In this document: positions 27,055 through 35,377 of the stretch, piece after piece
How the letters are laid out: each line of letters starts with the position of its first letter
Position numbering within the stretch: position 1 is the stretch's first letter
Assembly: GCA_009377445.1 (NCBI GenBank)
Contig: WHUA01000011.1
Coordinates: 83,717 to 147,716 of the forward strand
Reading direction: 5' to 3'
DNA length: 64,000 nucleotides
Source: Alphaproteobacteria bacterium
GTDB taxonomy: Bacteria > Pseudomonadota > Alphaproteobacteria > UBA8366
Notes under the pieces: generated by a model
The model's database searches: none
Told to the model about the DNA's origin: nothing
Seen by the model: the letters and a program-made list of their open reading frames with translations, nothing else
Position numbers and translations under genes: made by a program

Positions 27055-27957
27055 CTACTTCTTCCCGAGCTTCACCTTCGAGGACTCGAGTTGCCAGCGC
27101 ACGACCTCGGTGTGGTCCGACGCCGGGCCGTATTGCGCGAGCGCCGCGGCATATACCTCGCGTATCAGGGCCGTGAACGGGGCGGAGACGCCGGTCGCGC
27201 GCGCCAGATCCTGCGCCGTGGTCAGGTCCTTCAGCATCAGCCCGTTGGTGAAGCCGGCGTTGTAGGCGCCGCTCAGCACGAACTGGTGGAATTTCACCTC
27301 GGTCGCGTTGTTGCGCCCGGTCGAGCGGTTGATGGTGTCGACCATGACGGCGGGGTCGAGGCCGAACTGCTTGCCGATGATGAGCGCTTCGCCGGCTGCG
27401 GCGAGGCCGACCGCCGACAGCATGTTGTTGAGCGCCTTCATCGCGTGGCCCGAGCCGACGGGGCCGCAATCGAAGATCTGTCCGCCCATGATGTCGAGCA
27501 GCGCCCGGCAGCGGTCGACATCGCCCTTGCCGCCACCGACCATGATGGCGAGCGAGCCGTCGGTCGCGCGCCGCACGCCGCCGGAAACCGGCGCATCGAC
27601 CATGGCGATGCCGCGCTCCGCCAGCTCCTTGGCCAGCGCCACGGTGCCGGTCGGGTCGGAGGAGCTCATGTCGAGCAGCAGCTTGCCCTTCGCCATGGAT
27701 CCGGCGAGGCCGGGCTCGCCGTCCTGTCCCATGACGATGCGCCGCACGTCCTTGCCGGTGGGCACGATGGTGATGACGATGTCGGCGTTCTCGGCGACGC
27801 TTTCGAGCCCGTTCGCCGGGCTGGCGCCGAACTCCTCGACGAACTTGTCGACGACCTTCCGGTTGAGGTCGTAGACAATCAGCTTCTGGCCAGCCCGCGC
27901 AAGGTTGGCCGCCATCGGCAGCCCCATGTTGCCAAGACCGATGAATCCAATGCGCAT
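27055..27957 (-). CDS. NAD(P)-dependent beta-hydroxyacid dehydrogenase (tartronate semialdehyde reductase-like)
   Basis: A 300-residue enzyme with GFIGLGNMGLPMAANL at the N-terminus, the canonical substrate loop DAPVSGGVRRATDGSLAIMVGG, and the catalytic Lys in GSGHAMKALNNML. This canonical loop separates it from the paralogue at 24196. GarR/GlxR and MmsB are the nearest functional types. An mmsA gene is 3.5 kb away, so 3-hydroxyisobutyrate oxidation in valine breakdown is possible; tartronate semialdehyde reduction with the Hyi-like enzyme is the alternative. Confidence 0.87.
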   Translation of the reverse strand: MRIGFIGLGNMGLPMAANLARAGQKLIVYDLNRKVVDKFVEEFGASPANGLESVAENADIVITIVPTGKDVRRIVMGQDGEPGLAGSMAKGKLLLDMSSSDPTGTVALAKELAERGIAMVDAPVSGGVRRATDGSLAIMVGGGKGDVDRCRALLDIMGGQIFDCGPVGSGHAMKALNNMLSAVGLAAAGEALIIGKQFGLDPAVMVDTINRSTGRNNATEVKFHQFVLSGAYNAGFTNGLMLKDLTTAQDLARATGVSAPFTALIREVYAAALAQYGPASDHTEVVRWQLESSKVKLGKK

Positions 27958-28104
27958 CCCGTTTCTCCCGATTTGCTGCCGATCTGTTTGTGGTGGCCGC
28001 GCACCGGCAAATTGGCGCGGCGTGGCGCTTGTGACCGACAGATTTACTCAGTACCATGCCGCCACACAACACGACAAAAATGCCCAGTCACGGGGGATGC
28101 GGGC

Positions 28105-28626
28105 ATGGCACAGGAAAGCATCATGCGGAGCGGCGACAAGGCGCCCGGCCCGGACGGAGCGCCGTCGGTCGTTGCGACGGGACTGCGGATCATCGGCAAC
28201 GTGGTGAGCGGCGGCGTCGTTCACGTCGAAGGCGAAGTTGACGGCGACATTCAATGCACCGAACTGACGATCGGCGCCGAGGGCAGGGTCAGCGGACAGG
28301 CGACCGCCTTCGCCGTCGTGGTTTTCGGCAGGATGACCGGAACGATCCGGGCGAAGCATGTACGAATAGCCAGCGGCGCCACGGTAGTCGGCGAGGTGAT
28401 CCACGAGCGGCTGACGATCGAGGCGGGAGCGCGGCTGGACGGTTTTTACCGGCCGGTGGAAAAGGTCGAGATGTCGGCTGCCGTCGACGTCCGCCAGCAA
28501 TTCAGCCGCGCGCCGCAGGGGGAATCGGTGCTGCCGCGCCGGAGTCTGCCACCGTCCCGCAAGCGGCCGCGCGGCGGAATCTCGCTGCGCCAGCCGCAGG
28601 GCCTGACGTTGAAACCTCTGCACTGA
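28105..28626 (+). CDS. bactofilin family cytoskeletal protein
   Basis: A 173-residue bactofilin (DUF583). The core from about residue 22 to 120 is a run of short beta-helix repeats with glycines every 17-18 residues (GLRIIGNVVSGG, GEVDGDIQCTELTIG, GRMTGTIRAKHVRIASG, GEVIHERLTIEAG), flanked by flexible ends rich in Pro and Arg. These proteins polymerise into membrane-associated filaments that organise cell-wall enzymes. GGGGGA lies before the ATG at 28105; Met at 28123 is another possible start. It stands divergent from the dehydrogenase at 27055. Confidence 0.87.
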   Translation: MAQESIMRSGDKAPGPDGAPSVVATGLRIIGNVVSGGVVHVEGEVDGDIQCTELTIGAEGRVSGQATAFAVVVFGRMTGTIRAKHVRIASGATVVGEVIHERLTIEAGARLDGFYRPVEKVEMSAAVDVRQQFSRAPQGESVLPRRSLPPSRKRPRGGISLRQPQGLTLKPLH

Positions 28627-28700
28627 CGTCCTGCCGGGCGGGGTCCGGTCGGTTGCGCCCGGTCGGACGGCGGCATTGTGCGACGATGCGTTGACCTGAA

Positions 28701-29579
28701 ATGGAGGAACCGAAGCATCCGATGGACAAGTGGTTCGAAGAAAAGCTCTATCCCGGCTATCGGACGAAGTTGGAGATCGACAAGGTTCTGTACGAAGGCA
28801 ACAGCGAGCATCAGAAGCTTCTGCTGTTCGAGAACTCGCTTTACGGCCGTGTCCTGGCGCTCAACGACATCATCCAGACCACCGAACGCGACGAGTTCAT
28901 CTATCACGAGATGCTGACCCATCCGCCGATTCTCGCGCATGGCGCGGTGCGGAAGGTCTTGATCATCGGCGGCGGCGACGGCGGCATGCTCGAGGAAGTG
29001 CTGAAACACCGCGGCATCTCCAAGGTTACGATGGTCGAGATCGACGGCGACGTCGTCGAGTTCAGCAAGGAGCACCTGCGCTTCATCTGCAACGACGCCT
29101 TCGAGGACGAGCGGCTCGACCTGGTGATCGCAGACGGCATCGACTTCGTCGAGAAGACGGACGAGCGCTACGACGTCATGATCGTCGATTCGTCCGATCC
29201 GGTGGGGCCGGCCGAGGTGCTGTTCACCCAGCGCTTCTATGCCGGCGCAAAACGGTGCCTCGCCCAGGGCGGCGTTCTGGTGACCCAGAACGGCGTCCCC
29301 TTCCACCAGGGCCAGGAGCTGGCGGGGACGATTTCCTTCCTCCGGCCGCTCTTCCGCGACACCTCCTGCTATGTGGCGCCCGTGCCGATTTACATCGGCG
29401 GGTTGATGGCTTTCGGCTGGGCGACGGACAACGTAACCCTGCGCCAGACACCCCTCGAGCGCCTGCGGGAACGCTTCCGGGCGGCCGGCCTGGATACCCG
29501 GCATTATTCGCCGGAGGTCCATTTCGGGGCCTTTGCCCTGCCCCCCTGGGTCAGGGCCCTGACGGAGCCGAAAAAATAA
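28701..29579 (+). CDS. speE: spermidine synthase (polyamine aminopropyltransferase), copy 1
   Basis: A 292-residue aminopropyltransferase that moves the aminopropyl group of decarboxylated SAM to putrescine, releasing methylthioadenosine. The nucleotide-binding IIGGGDGGMLEE, acidic VEIDGDVVEFSK and the signature IVDSSDPVGPAEVLF, with the catalytic Asp, are all canonical. The gene is followed 98 bp later by speD and then by a second speE, an unusual order. The spacer contains TTGATT-N17-CATATG, which could be a promoter for speD. Confidence 0.93.
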   Translation: MEEPKHPMDKWFEEKLYPGYRTKLEIDKVLYEGNSEHQKLLLFENSLYGRVLALNDIIQTTERDEFIYHEMLTHPPILAHGAVRKVLIIGGGDGGMLEEVLKHRGISKVTMVEIDGDVVEFSKEHLRFICNDAFEDERLDLVIADGIDFVEKTDERYDVMIVDSSDPVGPAEVLFTQRFYAGAKRCLAQGGVLVTQNGVPFHQGQELAGTISFLRPLFRDTSCYVAPVPIYIGGLMAFGWATDNVTLRQTPLERLRERFRAAGLDTRHYSPEVHFGAFALPPWVRALTEPKK

Positions 29580-29677
29580 TGGCCGGAACCGAAAATTTCT
29601 CTTGATTCCCAGGGTCCAAAGCCTCATATGACGCGCTTTCGGCGAAAGCCGTTCATCTGCTGATTGGGAGACAGGCC

Positions 29678-30172
29678 ATGCGTAAAGCAGCTGTCCAATT
29701 GGGGATGGATGTCAATCCTTCCATCGACCTGCAATGCAAGCACCACACCCCGGCGATGGAGGAACGGATAGATGCGTCCGTCGGCCTCGCCGATACCCGC
29801 AAGGACTACTTCATCCAGCGCAACGGCGTGCGATGCGCCGGGTCCCATTTGATCGTCGATCTATGGGGCGCACAGCGTATCGATGAGCTCGGCTATATCG
29901 AGGAGACGCTGCGCGAGTGCATCCGGGCGTCCGGGGCGACCCTCCTTCACATTCATCTGCATCACTTCACGCCGAACGGCGGTGTCTCTGGCGTGGCGGT
30001 GCTCGCAGAGTCGCACATCAGCGTCCACACATGGCCCGAGAGCGGCTTCGCGGCGTTCGATGTCTTCATGTGCGGCGACGCCGATCCGCATAAGGCGGTC
30101 GACGTGCTCAAGCGCGCGTTCGATCCGGCGCGCGTGGACGTCGGCGAGCATCTGAGGGGCCGGATGGAATGA
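29678..30172 (+). CDS. speD: S-adenosylmethionine decarboxylase proenzyme
   Basis: A 164-residue prokaryotic SAM decarboxylase that supplies the aminopropyl donor. The self-cleavage site is Glu111-Ser112 in AESHISVHTWPE; Ser112 becomes the pyruvoyl group. The catalytic fold starts at GVRCAGSHLIVDLWG near residue 50, so there is an N-terminal extension of about 45 residues compared with the roughly 120-130 residue short form. GGGAGA precedes the ATG. Its last 4 bp overlap the start of the second speE (ATGA), so the two are coupled. Confidence 0.93.
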   Translation: MRKAAVQLGMDVNPSIDLQCKHHTPAMEERIDASVGLADTRKDYFIQRNGVRCAGSHLIVDLWGAQRIDELGYIEETLRECIRASGATLLHIHLHHFTPNGGVSGVAVLAESHISVHTWPESGFAAFDVFMCGDADPHKAVDVLKRAFDPARVDVGEHLRGRME

Positions 30173-31023
30173 CGCAGTGGGCCGAAGAAGTCGATCCGGT
30201 TCACGGCGACTTCCGGGTTCAGCTCCGCGTCGAGAAGGTTCTGTTCGAACGGCAGACCGAGCATCAGCACATCCTGCTGATCGAGAACCGGACCTACGGC
30301 CGCGTCCTGCTGTTCGACGGAATCGCCCAGGTCGCGGAGAACGACGAATTCATCTATCACGAGATGCTGGCGCATGTGCCCGTTCTGGCGCATGGGTCGG
30401 TACGCTCGGTGCTGGTCATCGGCGGCGGCGACGGCGGCGCGATTGAAGAGCTGTTCAAGCACGCGGACATCGAGCGGGTCGATCTCGTCGAGATCGACGG
30501 CACGGTGGTTGAGCTGAGCAAGCAGCACCTGCGGTCGGTCTGCGGCGCGTCCTTCGAGGATCCGCGGCTCAGGCTCACCATCGGCGACGGGGTGGAATTC
30601 GTCGCCGACAGCAAGAATCTATACGACCTCATTCTGGTCGATTCCAACGATCCCACCGGCGAAACGAACATTCTCTACAGCGAGCCCTTCTACCGGCACT
30701 GCGCGCGGAGGCTGGCGCCGGGCGGGGTGCTCGTGACGCAGAACGCGCTTCCGTTCTTCGACCGGGACTGGCTGCGCAAGCCGATCACGCGGCTGCGCAA
30801 GATCTTCGCCGACGTCGGCTGCTATCAGGTCGCGGTGCCCAGCTTCTACGGCGGCTTCATGGCGTTCAGTTGGGCCAGCGAAGACGCGTCGCTGCGCCAG
30901 GCGGACGGGGATCTGCTGGAGGCGCGCTTCCGCAAGGCAGATCTCCATACCCGCTACTATACGCCCGCCATCCACCGCGCCGCGTTCGCCCTGCCGCCAT
31001 ACGTGTCCGGCATGCTGGCCTGA
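30169..31023 (+). CDS. polyamine aminopropyltransferase, copy 2
   Basis: A 284-residue paralogue of SpeE, similar throughout to copy 1 (IIGGGDGGAIEELFKH, VEIDGTVVELSK). Its catalytic block reads VDSNDPTGETNILY, differing from the canonical DSSDPVGPAE of copy 1 exactly around the active-site loop. It may therefore use another amine, or another chain length, than putrescine. It overlaps speD by 4 bp and the DUF1491 gene by 3 bp (TGATG), so all three are one translationally coupled unit. Confidence 0.88.
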   Translation: MTQWAEEVDPVHGDFRVQLRVEKVLFERQTEHQHILLIENRTYGRVLLFDGIAQVAENDEFIYHEMLAHVPVLAHGSVRSVLVIGGGDGGAIEELFKHADIERVDLVEIDGTVVELSKQHLRSVCGASFEDPRLRLTIGDGVEFVADSKNLYDLILVDSNDPTGETNILYSEPFYRHCARRLAPGGVLVTQNALPFFDRDWLRKPITRLRKIFADVGCYQVAVPSFYGGFMAFSWASEDASLRQADGDLLEARFRKADLHTRYYTPAIHRAAFALPPYVSGMLA

Positions 31024-31361
31024 TGCCCGGCCGGCTGCCCACCGGCTTGTGGGTAACCGCGCATGTCGCGCGCTGCTCCTCCCAGGGAATGCCCGTGGTG
31101 GTGGTCCGCCGCGGCGACCCGCACCGCGGCGTCGTCATAGTCAAGCAGCACCGGGTCGGCGCTGGCTTCCGGGTCGTGACGCAGGCCAGGGACCTGGACG
31201 GCAAGCTGACATGGCAGCCGCTTCAGGACGGCGCGCTCCTTCCCGAGGCGGAAGCCGACGAGTTCATCGAGCGCCAGGTCGCCTTCGACCCCGACCTGTG
31301 GGTCATCGAGATCGAGATGCGGGCCGGCGACGAGGATTATTTCCAGGGTCCCGTGGTCTGA
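31023..31361 (+). CDS. DUF1491 family protein
   Basis: A 112-residue cytoplasmic protein of the alphaproteobacterial family DUF1491. It has the conserved LPTGLWVTAHVARC start, VVVVRRGDPHRGVVIVKQ in the middle and AFDPDLWVIEIEMR near the end. The ATG shares its A with the TGA stop of the second speE. The family has no known function; the coupling with the polyamine genes here is a context clue only. Confidence 0.8.
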   Translation: MPGRLPTGLWVTAHVARCSSQGMPVVVVRRGDPHRGVVIVKQHRVGAGFRVVTQARDLDGKLTWQPLQDGALLPEAEADEFIERQVAFDPDLWVIEIEMRAGDEDYFQGPVV

Positions 31362-31504
31362 CCGGCCCGCCTTGCCGGCCTGCCTTGCCGGTCCGCCGCG
31401 ATCAGTATATTCGATAACTAAGGAGAACCGGAAAAGGGGTGGAAGGAGGGCCGGCGCGGCGCCTGCGCGCGCCGGACCCGCATGCGATAAGAACGGAGAA
31501 GAAC

Positions 31505-33004
31505 ATGCCGAAGGACCTTCACCATATCGTCGGCGGCGCGCACGTGCCGGGCACGAGCGGCCGGTTCGGCGACGTCTACAATCCGGCGACCGGCGAGGTC
31601 GCCTCGCGCGTGCCGCTCGCGTCCGCGGAAGAGGTCGATCGCGCCGTCCGCACAGCCGCCGCGGCCTTCCCCGGCTGGGCCGCGACGCCGGCGCCGAAGC
31701 GCGCCGCGGTCATGTTCGCGATGCGCGAGCTGGTCGCGAAGAACGTGGACAAGCTCGCCGAGCTGATCGGCCGGGAGCATGGCAAGACGCTGGCGGACGC
31801 CCGCGGATCGATCCAGCGGGGCCAGGACGTTATCGAGTTCGCCTGCGGCATCCCGCATCTCATGAAGGGCGAGCTCTCGCCCAACGTCGGCGGCGACATC
31901 GACGTTTTCTCTATCCGCGAGCCGCTGGGAGTCGTCGGCGGCATAACGCCCTTCAACTTCCCGATCATGATCCCGCTGTGGATGGGGGCGATGGCGGTGG
32001 CCTGTGGCAACGCCTTCATCAACAAACCGTCCGAGCGCGATCCGTCGGCCACGCTGTTCCTCGGCGACCTCTGGAAGGAGGCCGGCCTGCCGGACGGCAT
32101 CTGGAACGTCGTCAACGGCGACAAGGAGGCCGTGGACGCCCTGCTGCACCACCCGGACGTCCCGGCCATCAGCTTCGTCGGCTCGACCGCGGTCGGCGAG
32201 TACGTCTACCGGACCGGCACGTCGCACAGCAAGCGCGTCCAGGCCTTCTGCGGCGCCAAGAACCACATGATCATCATGCCCGACGCCAACATGGATCAGG
32301 CGGCCGATGCGCTGATGGGAGCGGGCTACGGCTCGGCGGGCGAGCGCTGCATGGCGATCTCGGTCGCCGTGCCGGTGGGCGAAAAGGCGGCCGAGGAGAT
32401 CGTCAGCCGCCTCAAGCCGCGCGTGCAGGCGCTCCGCATCGGCCCCTACAACGACCCGGTGGCCGACATGGGCCCGTTGATCACATCCGAGGCGAAGCGC
32501 CGCGTCGAAGGCTATATCGTCAACGGCGTCAAGGAAGGCGCCGAATTGCTCGTCGACGGCCGGGGCGCGTCCCTGCAAGGCTATGAGAAGGGCTTCTTCC
32601 TCGGCGGCTCGCTGTTCGACCATGTGAGCACCGACATGTCGATCTATCGGGACGAGATCTTCGGCCCCGTGCTGAGCGTCGCTCGGGCGCGCGATTTCAA
32701 CGATGCCGTCCGGATGGTCAACGGGCACGAGTATGCCAACGGTGTCGCCATTTTCACCCAGGACGGCGACGCCGCGCGGGCCTTCGCCAACCAGGTGGAC
32801 GTCGGCATGATCGGCGTCAACGTGCCGATCCCGGTGCCGATGGCCTTCCATCACTTCGGCGGCTCCAAGCGCTCGAAATTCGGCGACACCCAGATGCACG
32901 GCCCGCAGTCGGTGCAATTCTTCACCAAGATGAAGACCGTTTCCGCGCGCTGGCCGAGCGGTATCCGTTCGGGCGCGCAGTTCACGATGCCGACCAACCG
33001 CTAG
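31505..33004 (+). CDS. mmsA: methylmalonate-semialdehyde dehydrogenase (CoA-acylating)
   Basis: A 499-residue aldehyde dehydrogenase of the MmsA type, converting methylmalonate semialdehyde to propionyl-CoA and CO2 in valine, thymine or inositol catabolism. The catalytic Cys is about residue 282 in GSAGERCMAIS. Where ordinary aldehyde dehydrogenases have the general-base Glu, this one has FCGAKNHMII with Asn, the hallmark of the CoA-acylating group. TPFNFP and GPLITSEAK are also MmsA-like. The ATG at 31505 follows GGAGAA. An intergenic palindromic element directly follows the stop. Confidence 0.93.
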   Translation: MPKDLHHIVGGAHVPGTSGRFGDVYNPATGEVASRVPLASAEEVDRAVRTAAAAFPGWAATPAPKRAAVMFAMRELVAKNVDKLAELIGREHGKTLADARGSIQRGQDVIEFACGIPHLMKGELSPNVGGDIDVFSIREPLGVVGGITPFNFPIMIPLWMGAMAVACGNAFINKPSERDPSATLFLGDLWKEAGLPDGIWNVVNGDKEAVDALLHHPDVPAISFVGSTAVGEYVYRTGTSHSKRVQAFCGAKNHMIIMPDANMDQAADALMGAGYGSAGERCMAISVAVPVGEKAAEEIVSRLKPRVQALRIGPYNDPVADMGPLITSEAKRRVEGYIVNGVKEGAELLVDGRGASLQGYEKGFFLGGSLFDHVSTDMSIYRDEIFGPVLSVARARDFNDAVRMVNGHEYANGVAIFTQDGDAARAFANQVDVGMIGVNVPIPVPMAFHHFGGSKRSKFGDTQMHGPQSVQFFTKMKTVSARWPSGIRSGAQFTMPTNR

Positions 33005-33105
33005 ATCAATCTGCAATCAGGTGGAATCACCTAATTGCAGGCAAATTGATCTATCTTAAAAGGTTAGAGCAACTTATCTGCGTCCGATAGGACGCAGGTT
33101 GCTCT
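33004..33105. repeat. two-hairpin intergenic palindromic element (RIME-like)
   Basis: Immediately after the mmsA stop are two long imperfect palindromes. The first (33004-33051) has outer GATCAAT/ATTGATC arms and an inner TGCAAT-x-AGGTG/CACCT-x-ATTGCA stem with a GAAT loop. The second (33066-33105) has AGAGCAAC/GTTGCTCT arms enclosing CTGCGTCC-GATA-GGACGCAG. The pair resembles the abundant intergenic mosaic repeats of Rhizobiales and relatives. I saw no second copy in this window. Confidence 0.75.
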
Positions 33106-33130
33106 AGCCGGCGCTTGGCCATGGGTTTCT

Positions 33131-33160
33131 GCGGCGGGCCGTGCGGTCCGCCGCTTTTTT
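33131..33160 (+). terminator. intrinsic terminator / leader hairpin upstream of phnD1
   Basis: GCGGCGGGCC (33131-33140) pairs with GGTCCGCCGC (33145-33154, one G-T pair) around a GTGC loop, followed by six T residues. It can end mmsA transcription. A matching hairpin occurs at 34250, in the same position relative to phnD2, so it may belong to the duplicated phnD leader. Confidence 0.8.
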
Positions 33161-33254
33161 GTGTCGCATCCCGCGGGCTCGGGGTTATGCTTCGAACGCA
33201 ATAACGATAAAGAGCGCCACGGCCGATGTGCAGTGGACAGGAGGAGAGTATCCC

Positions 33255-34226
33255 ATGACGAAATCGATGTTGACGATAGCCGCGCTGCTTCTGTCCGCGG
33301 CGTCGCTCATTTCGCCCGGACCGGCGGCCGCGGCCGAATGTCCGCGGGGACAGCTCGACAAGCAATATTGCGATTGGAACGGCGACCTGGTCGCCGACCT
33401 TCCCCTCGACGAGAAGCAATGGTCGAATCCCGACACCATCATCTTCGCCTATACGCCGGTCGAGGATCCGGCGGTCTACGGGAAGATCTGGGACGGCTTC
33501 ATCAAGCACATGTCCAAAGTGACGGGGAAGAAGGTGGCGTTCTTCCCGGTTCAGTCCAACGCGGCGCAGCTGGAGGCGATGCGGTCCGGCCGCCTGCACG
33601 TCGCCGGGGTGAATACGGGGGCCAATCCGGTCGCCGTGACCTGCGCCGGCTTTACGCCCTTCGCGATCATGGGGGCGGCCGACGGCAGGTTCGGCTACGA
33701 GATGGAGATCATCGTTCCGGCCGACAGCCCGATCAAATCGCTGGCCGACCTTAAGGGACGGACGCTGGCCTTCACCGCCAAGACGTCCAACTCGGGATTC
33801 AAGGCCCCGTCGGCGCTGTTGAAAAGCGAATTCGGCCTGGAGGCAGAGAAGGACTACAAGGTCGCCTTCTCCGGCAAGCATGACAACTCCGTCCTCGGCG
33901 TCGCCAACAAGGACTACGAGGCAGCGGCGATCGCCAACGAAGTGATGCACCGGATGTTCGACCGCAAGGTGGTCGACCCGGCCAAGATCCGCACCGTCTA
34001 CAAGTCGGAGACCTTCCCGACCACGGGATATGGCCATGCCCACAATCTTCATCCCGTTCTCGCGGCGAAGATCCGGCAGGCCTTCTTCACCTTTCCCTGG
34101 GAGGGGTCGGATCTGAAGAAGGAGTTCAAGGACGTGGACAGGTTCGTCGGCATCAGCCACAAGCACGACTGGGCCGTCATCCGCAAGATCGATGCCGCCA
34201 GCGGCGTGAACTATGGCTGCAAGTAG
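33255..34226 (+). CDS. phnD: phosphate/phosphonate ABC transporter substrate-binding protein, copy 1
   Basis: A 323-residue PhnD-like periplasmic binding protein. A signal peptide of about 26 residues (lysine, hydrophobic stretch, AAAAE cleavage region) precedes [49 protein letters not shown] and [17 protein letters not shown] are the PhnD ligand-binding blocks. The ATG at 33255 has GGAGGAG nearby. The next gene is a close copy of identical length, so this is a tandem duplication. It should deliver phosphonate, phosphite or a phosphate ester to PhnCE. Unlike copy 2 it lacks an evident PHO box. Confidence 0.9.
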   Translation: MTKSMLTIAALLLSAASLISPGPAAAAECPRGQLDKQYCDWNGDLVADLPLDEKQWSNPDTIIFAYTPVEDPAVYGKIWDGFIKHMSKVTGKKVAFFPVQSNAAQLEAMRSGRLHVAGVNTGANPVAVTCAGFTPFAIMGAADGRFGYEMEIIVPADSPIKSLADLKGRTLAFTAKTSNSGFKAPSALLKSEFGLEAEKDYKVAFSGKHDNSVLGVANKDYEAAAIANEVMHRMFDRKVVDPAKIRTVYKSETFPTTGYGHAHNLHPVLAAKIRQAFFTFPWEGSDLKKEFKDVDRFVGISHKHDWAVIRKIDAASGVNYGCK

Positions 34227-34249
34227 CGCGCCGGCATCGATTCGGAGCG

Positions 34250-34282
34250 GCGCGGCGGACCTTTGGCCCGCCGCGCTTTTTT
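34250..34282 (+). terminator. intrinsic terminator between phnD copies
   Basis: GCGCGGCGG (34250-34258) pairs with CCGCCGCGC (34268-34276) and is followed by TTTTTT. It separates phnD1 from phnD2 and mirrors the hairpin at 33131. Confidence 0.82.
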
Positions 34283-34315
34283 ATGTCGCAGGCGAGGTCC
34301 GGACGTTATGCTCCA

Positions 34316-34344
34316 TCGTAATGAATCTGTAACATACCAATAAC
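34316..34344 (+). promoter_or_regulatory. PHO-box-like repeats upstream of phnD2
   Basis: Three 7-mers spaced by 4 bp: TCGTAAT, CTGTAAC and CAATAAC. The middle one matches the PhoB half-site (CTGTNAN) and the 11-bp period is that of PHO boxes. It is 52 bp before the phnD2 ATG, so phnD2-phnC-phnE-phnE may be induced by phosphate starvation. Confidence 0.6.
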
Positions 34345-34395
34345 GGCCGGCGGCCGACCGCGCCGAACAGGCCGAAGACTGAGGAGAGGACACAG

Positions 34396-35367
34396 ATGAT
34401 CAGAGCCACGTTCATTGTCGTCGCGCTGCTTTTGGCCGCGTCGCCGGTCCTGTCGCCGGCCCCGGCGGTTGCCGCCGACTGCCCGCGCGGCGCCCTCGAC
34501 AAGCAGTATTGCGACTGGAACGGCGATCTCGTCGCCGACCTGCCGCTCGACGAGAAGCAGTGGGTCAATCCCGACACGATCATCTTCTCCTACACGCCGG
34601 TGGAAGACCCCGCGGTCTACGCGAAAGTGTGGGACGGCTTCATCAAGCACATGGCCAAGGTGACGGGGAAGAAGGTGGTGTTCTTCTCGGTGCAATCCAA
34701 TGCGGCGCAGCTCGAGGCGATGCGGTCGGGCCGGCTGCACGTAGCCGGTTTCAACACCGGCAGCAATCCGATCGCAGCGGCATGCGCGGGCTTCGTTCCA
34801 TTCGCGATGATGGCGGCGAAGGACGGCTCCTTCGGCTACGAGATGGAGATCATCGTCGCCTCGGATAGCAATATCCAGAAGCCGGCGGACATCAAGGGCA
34901 GGACGCTGGCCTTCACGGCAAAGACGTCGAACTCCGGATACAAGGCGCCGTCCGCGCTGCTGCGGAGCGAATTCGGGTTGGAGCCGGACAAGGACTACAA
35001 GGCCGCTTTCTCGGGCAAACACGACAATTCGATCCTCGGCGTCGTCAACAAGGACTACGACGCGGCCGCGATCGCGAATTCTGTTCTCCATCGGATGGTG
35101 GAGCGCAAGGTAGTCGACCCGAAAAAGCTGCGCACGATATACAAGTCGGCGACGTTCCCGAGAACCGGCTACGGCTTTGCCCACGACCTGCACCCGAAGC
35201 TGGTCGCCAAGATCAAGCAGGCCTTCTTTACCTTCGAATGGGAAGGCTCCGAGCTGAAGAAGGAATTCAAGACCGCGGACAAGTTCATTGCGATCGACTT
35301 CAAGCACGATTGGGACATCATCCGTAAGATCGACAAGGCGAACGGCGTGAAATACGAGTGCAAGTAA
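34396..35367 (+). CDS. phnD: phosphate/phosphonate ABC transporter substrate-binding protein, copy 2
   Basis: A 323-residue PhnD paralogue, the same length as copy 1 and closely similar along its whole length. A signal peptide of about 26 residues precedes [18 protein letters not shown]. Differences such as [14 protein letters not shown] against VNTGANPVAVTCAG lie in the ligand-facing region, so specificity may have drifted. It is followed 10 bp later by phnC and is the copy linked to the rest of the transporter. PHO-box-like repeats lie upstream. Confidence 0.9.
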   Translation: MIRATFIVVALLLAASPVLSPAPAVAADCPRGALDKQYCDWNGDLVADLPLDEKQWVNPDTIIFSYTPVEDPAVYAKVWDGFIKHMAKVTGKKVVFFSVQSNAAQLEAMRSGRLHVAGFNTGSNPIAAACAGFVPFAMMAAKDGSFGYEMEIIVASDSNIQKPADIKGRTLAFTAKTSNSGYKAPSALLRSEFGLEPDKDYKAAFSGKHDNSILGVVNKDYDAAAIANSVLHRMVERKVVDPKKLRTIYKSATFPRTGYGFAHDLHPKLVAKIKQAFFTFEWEGSELKKEFKTADKFIAIDFKHDWDIIRKIDKANGVKYECK

Positions 35368-35377
35368 GGCCGCCGTC

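Noticed and set aside
29634..29649. GCTTTC-GGC-GAAAGC hairpin before speD
   Set aside because: Short stem, no T-run; not convincing as a terminator or riboswitch.
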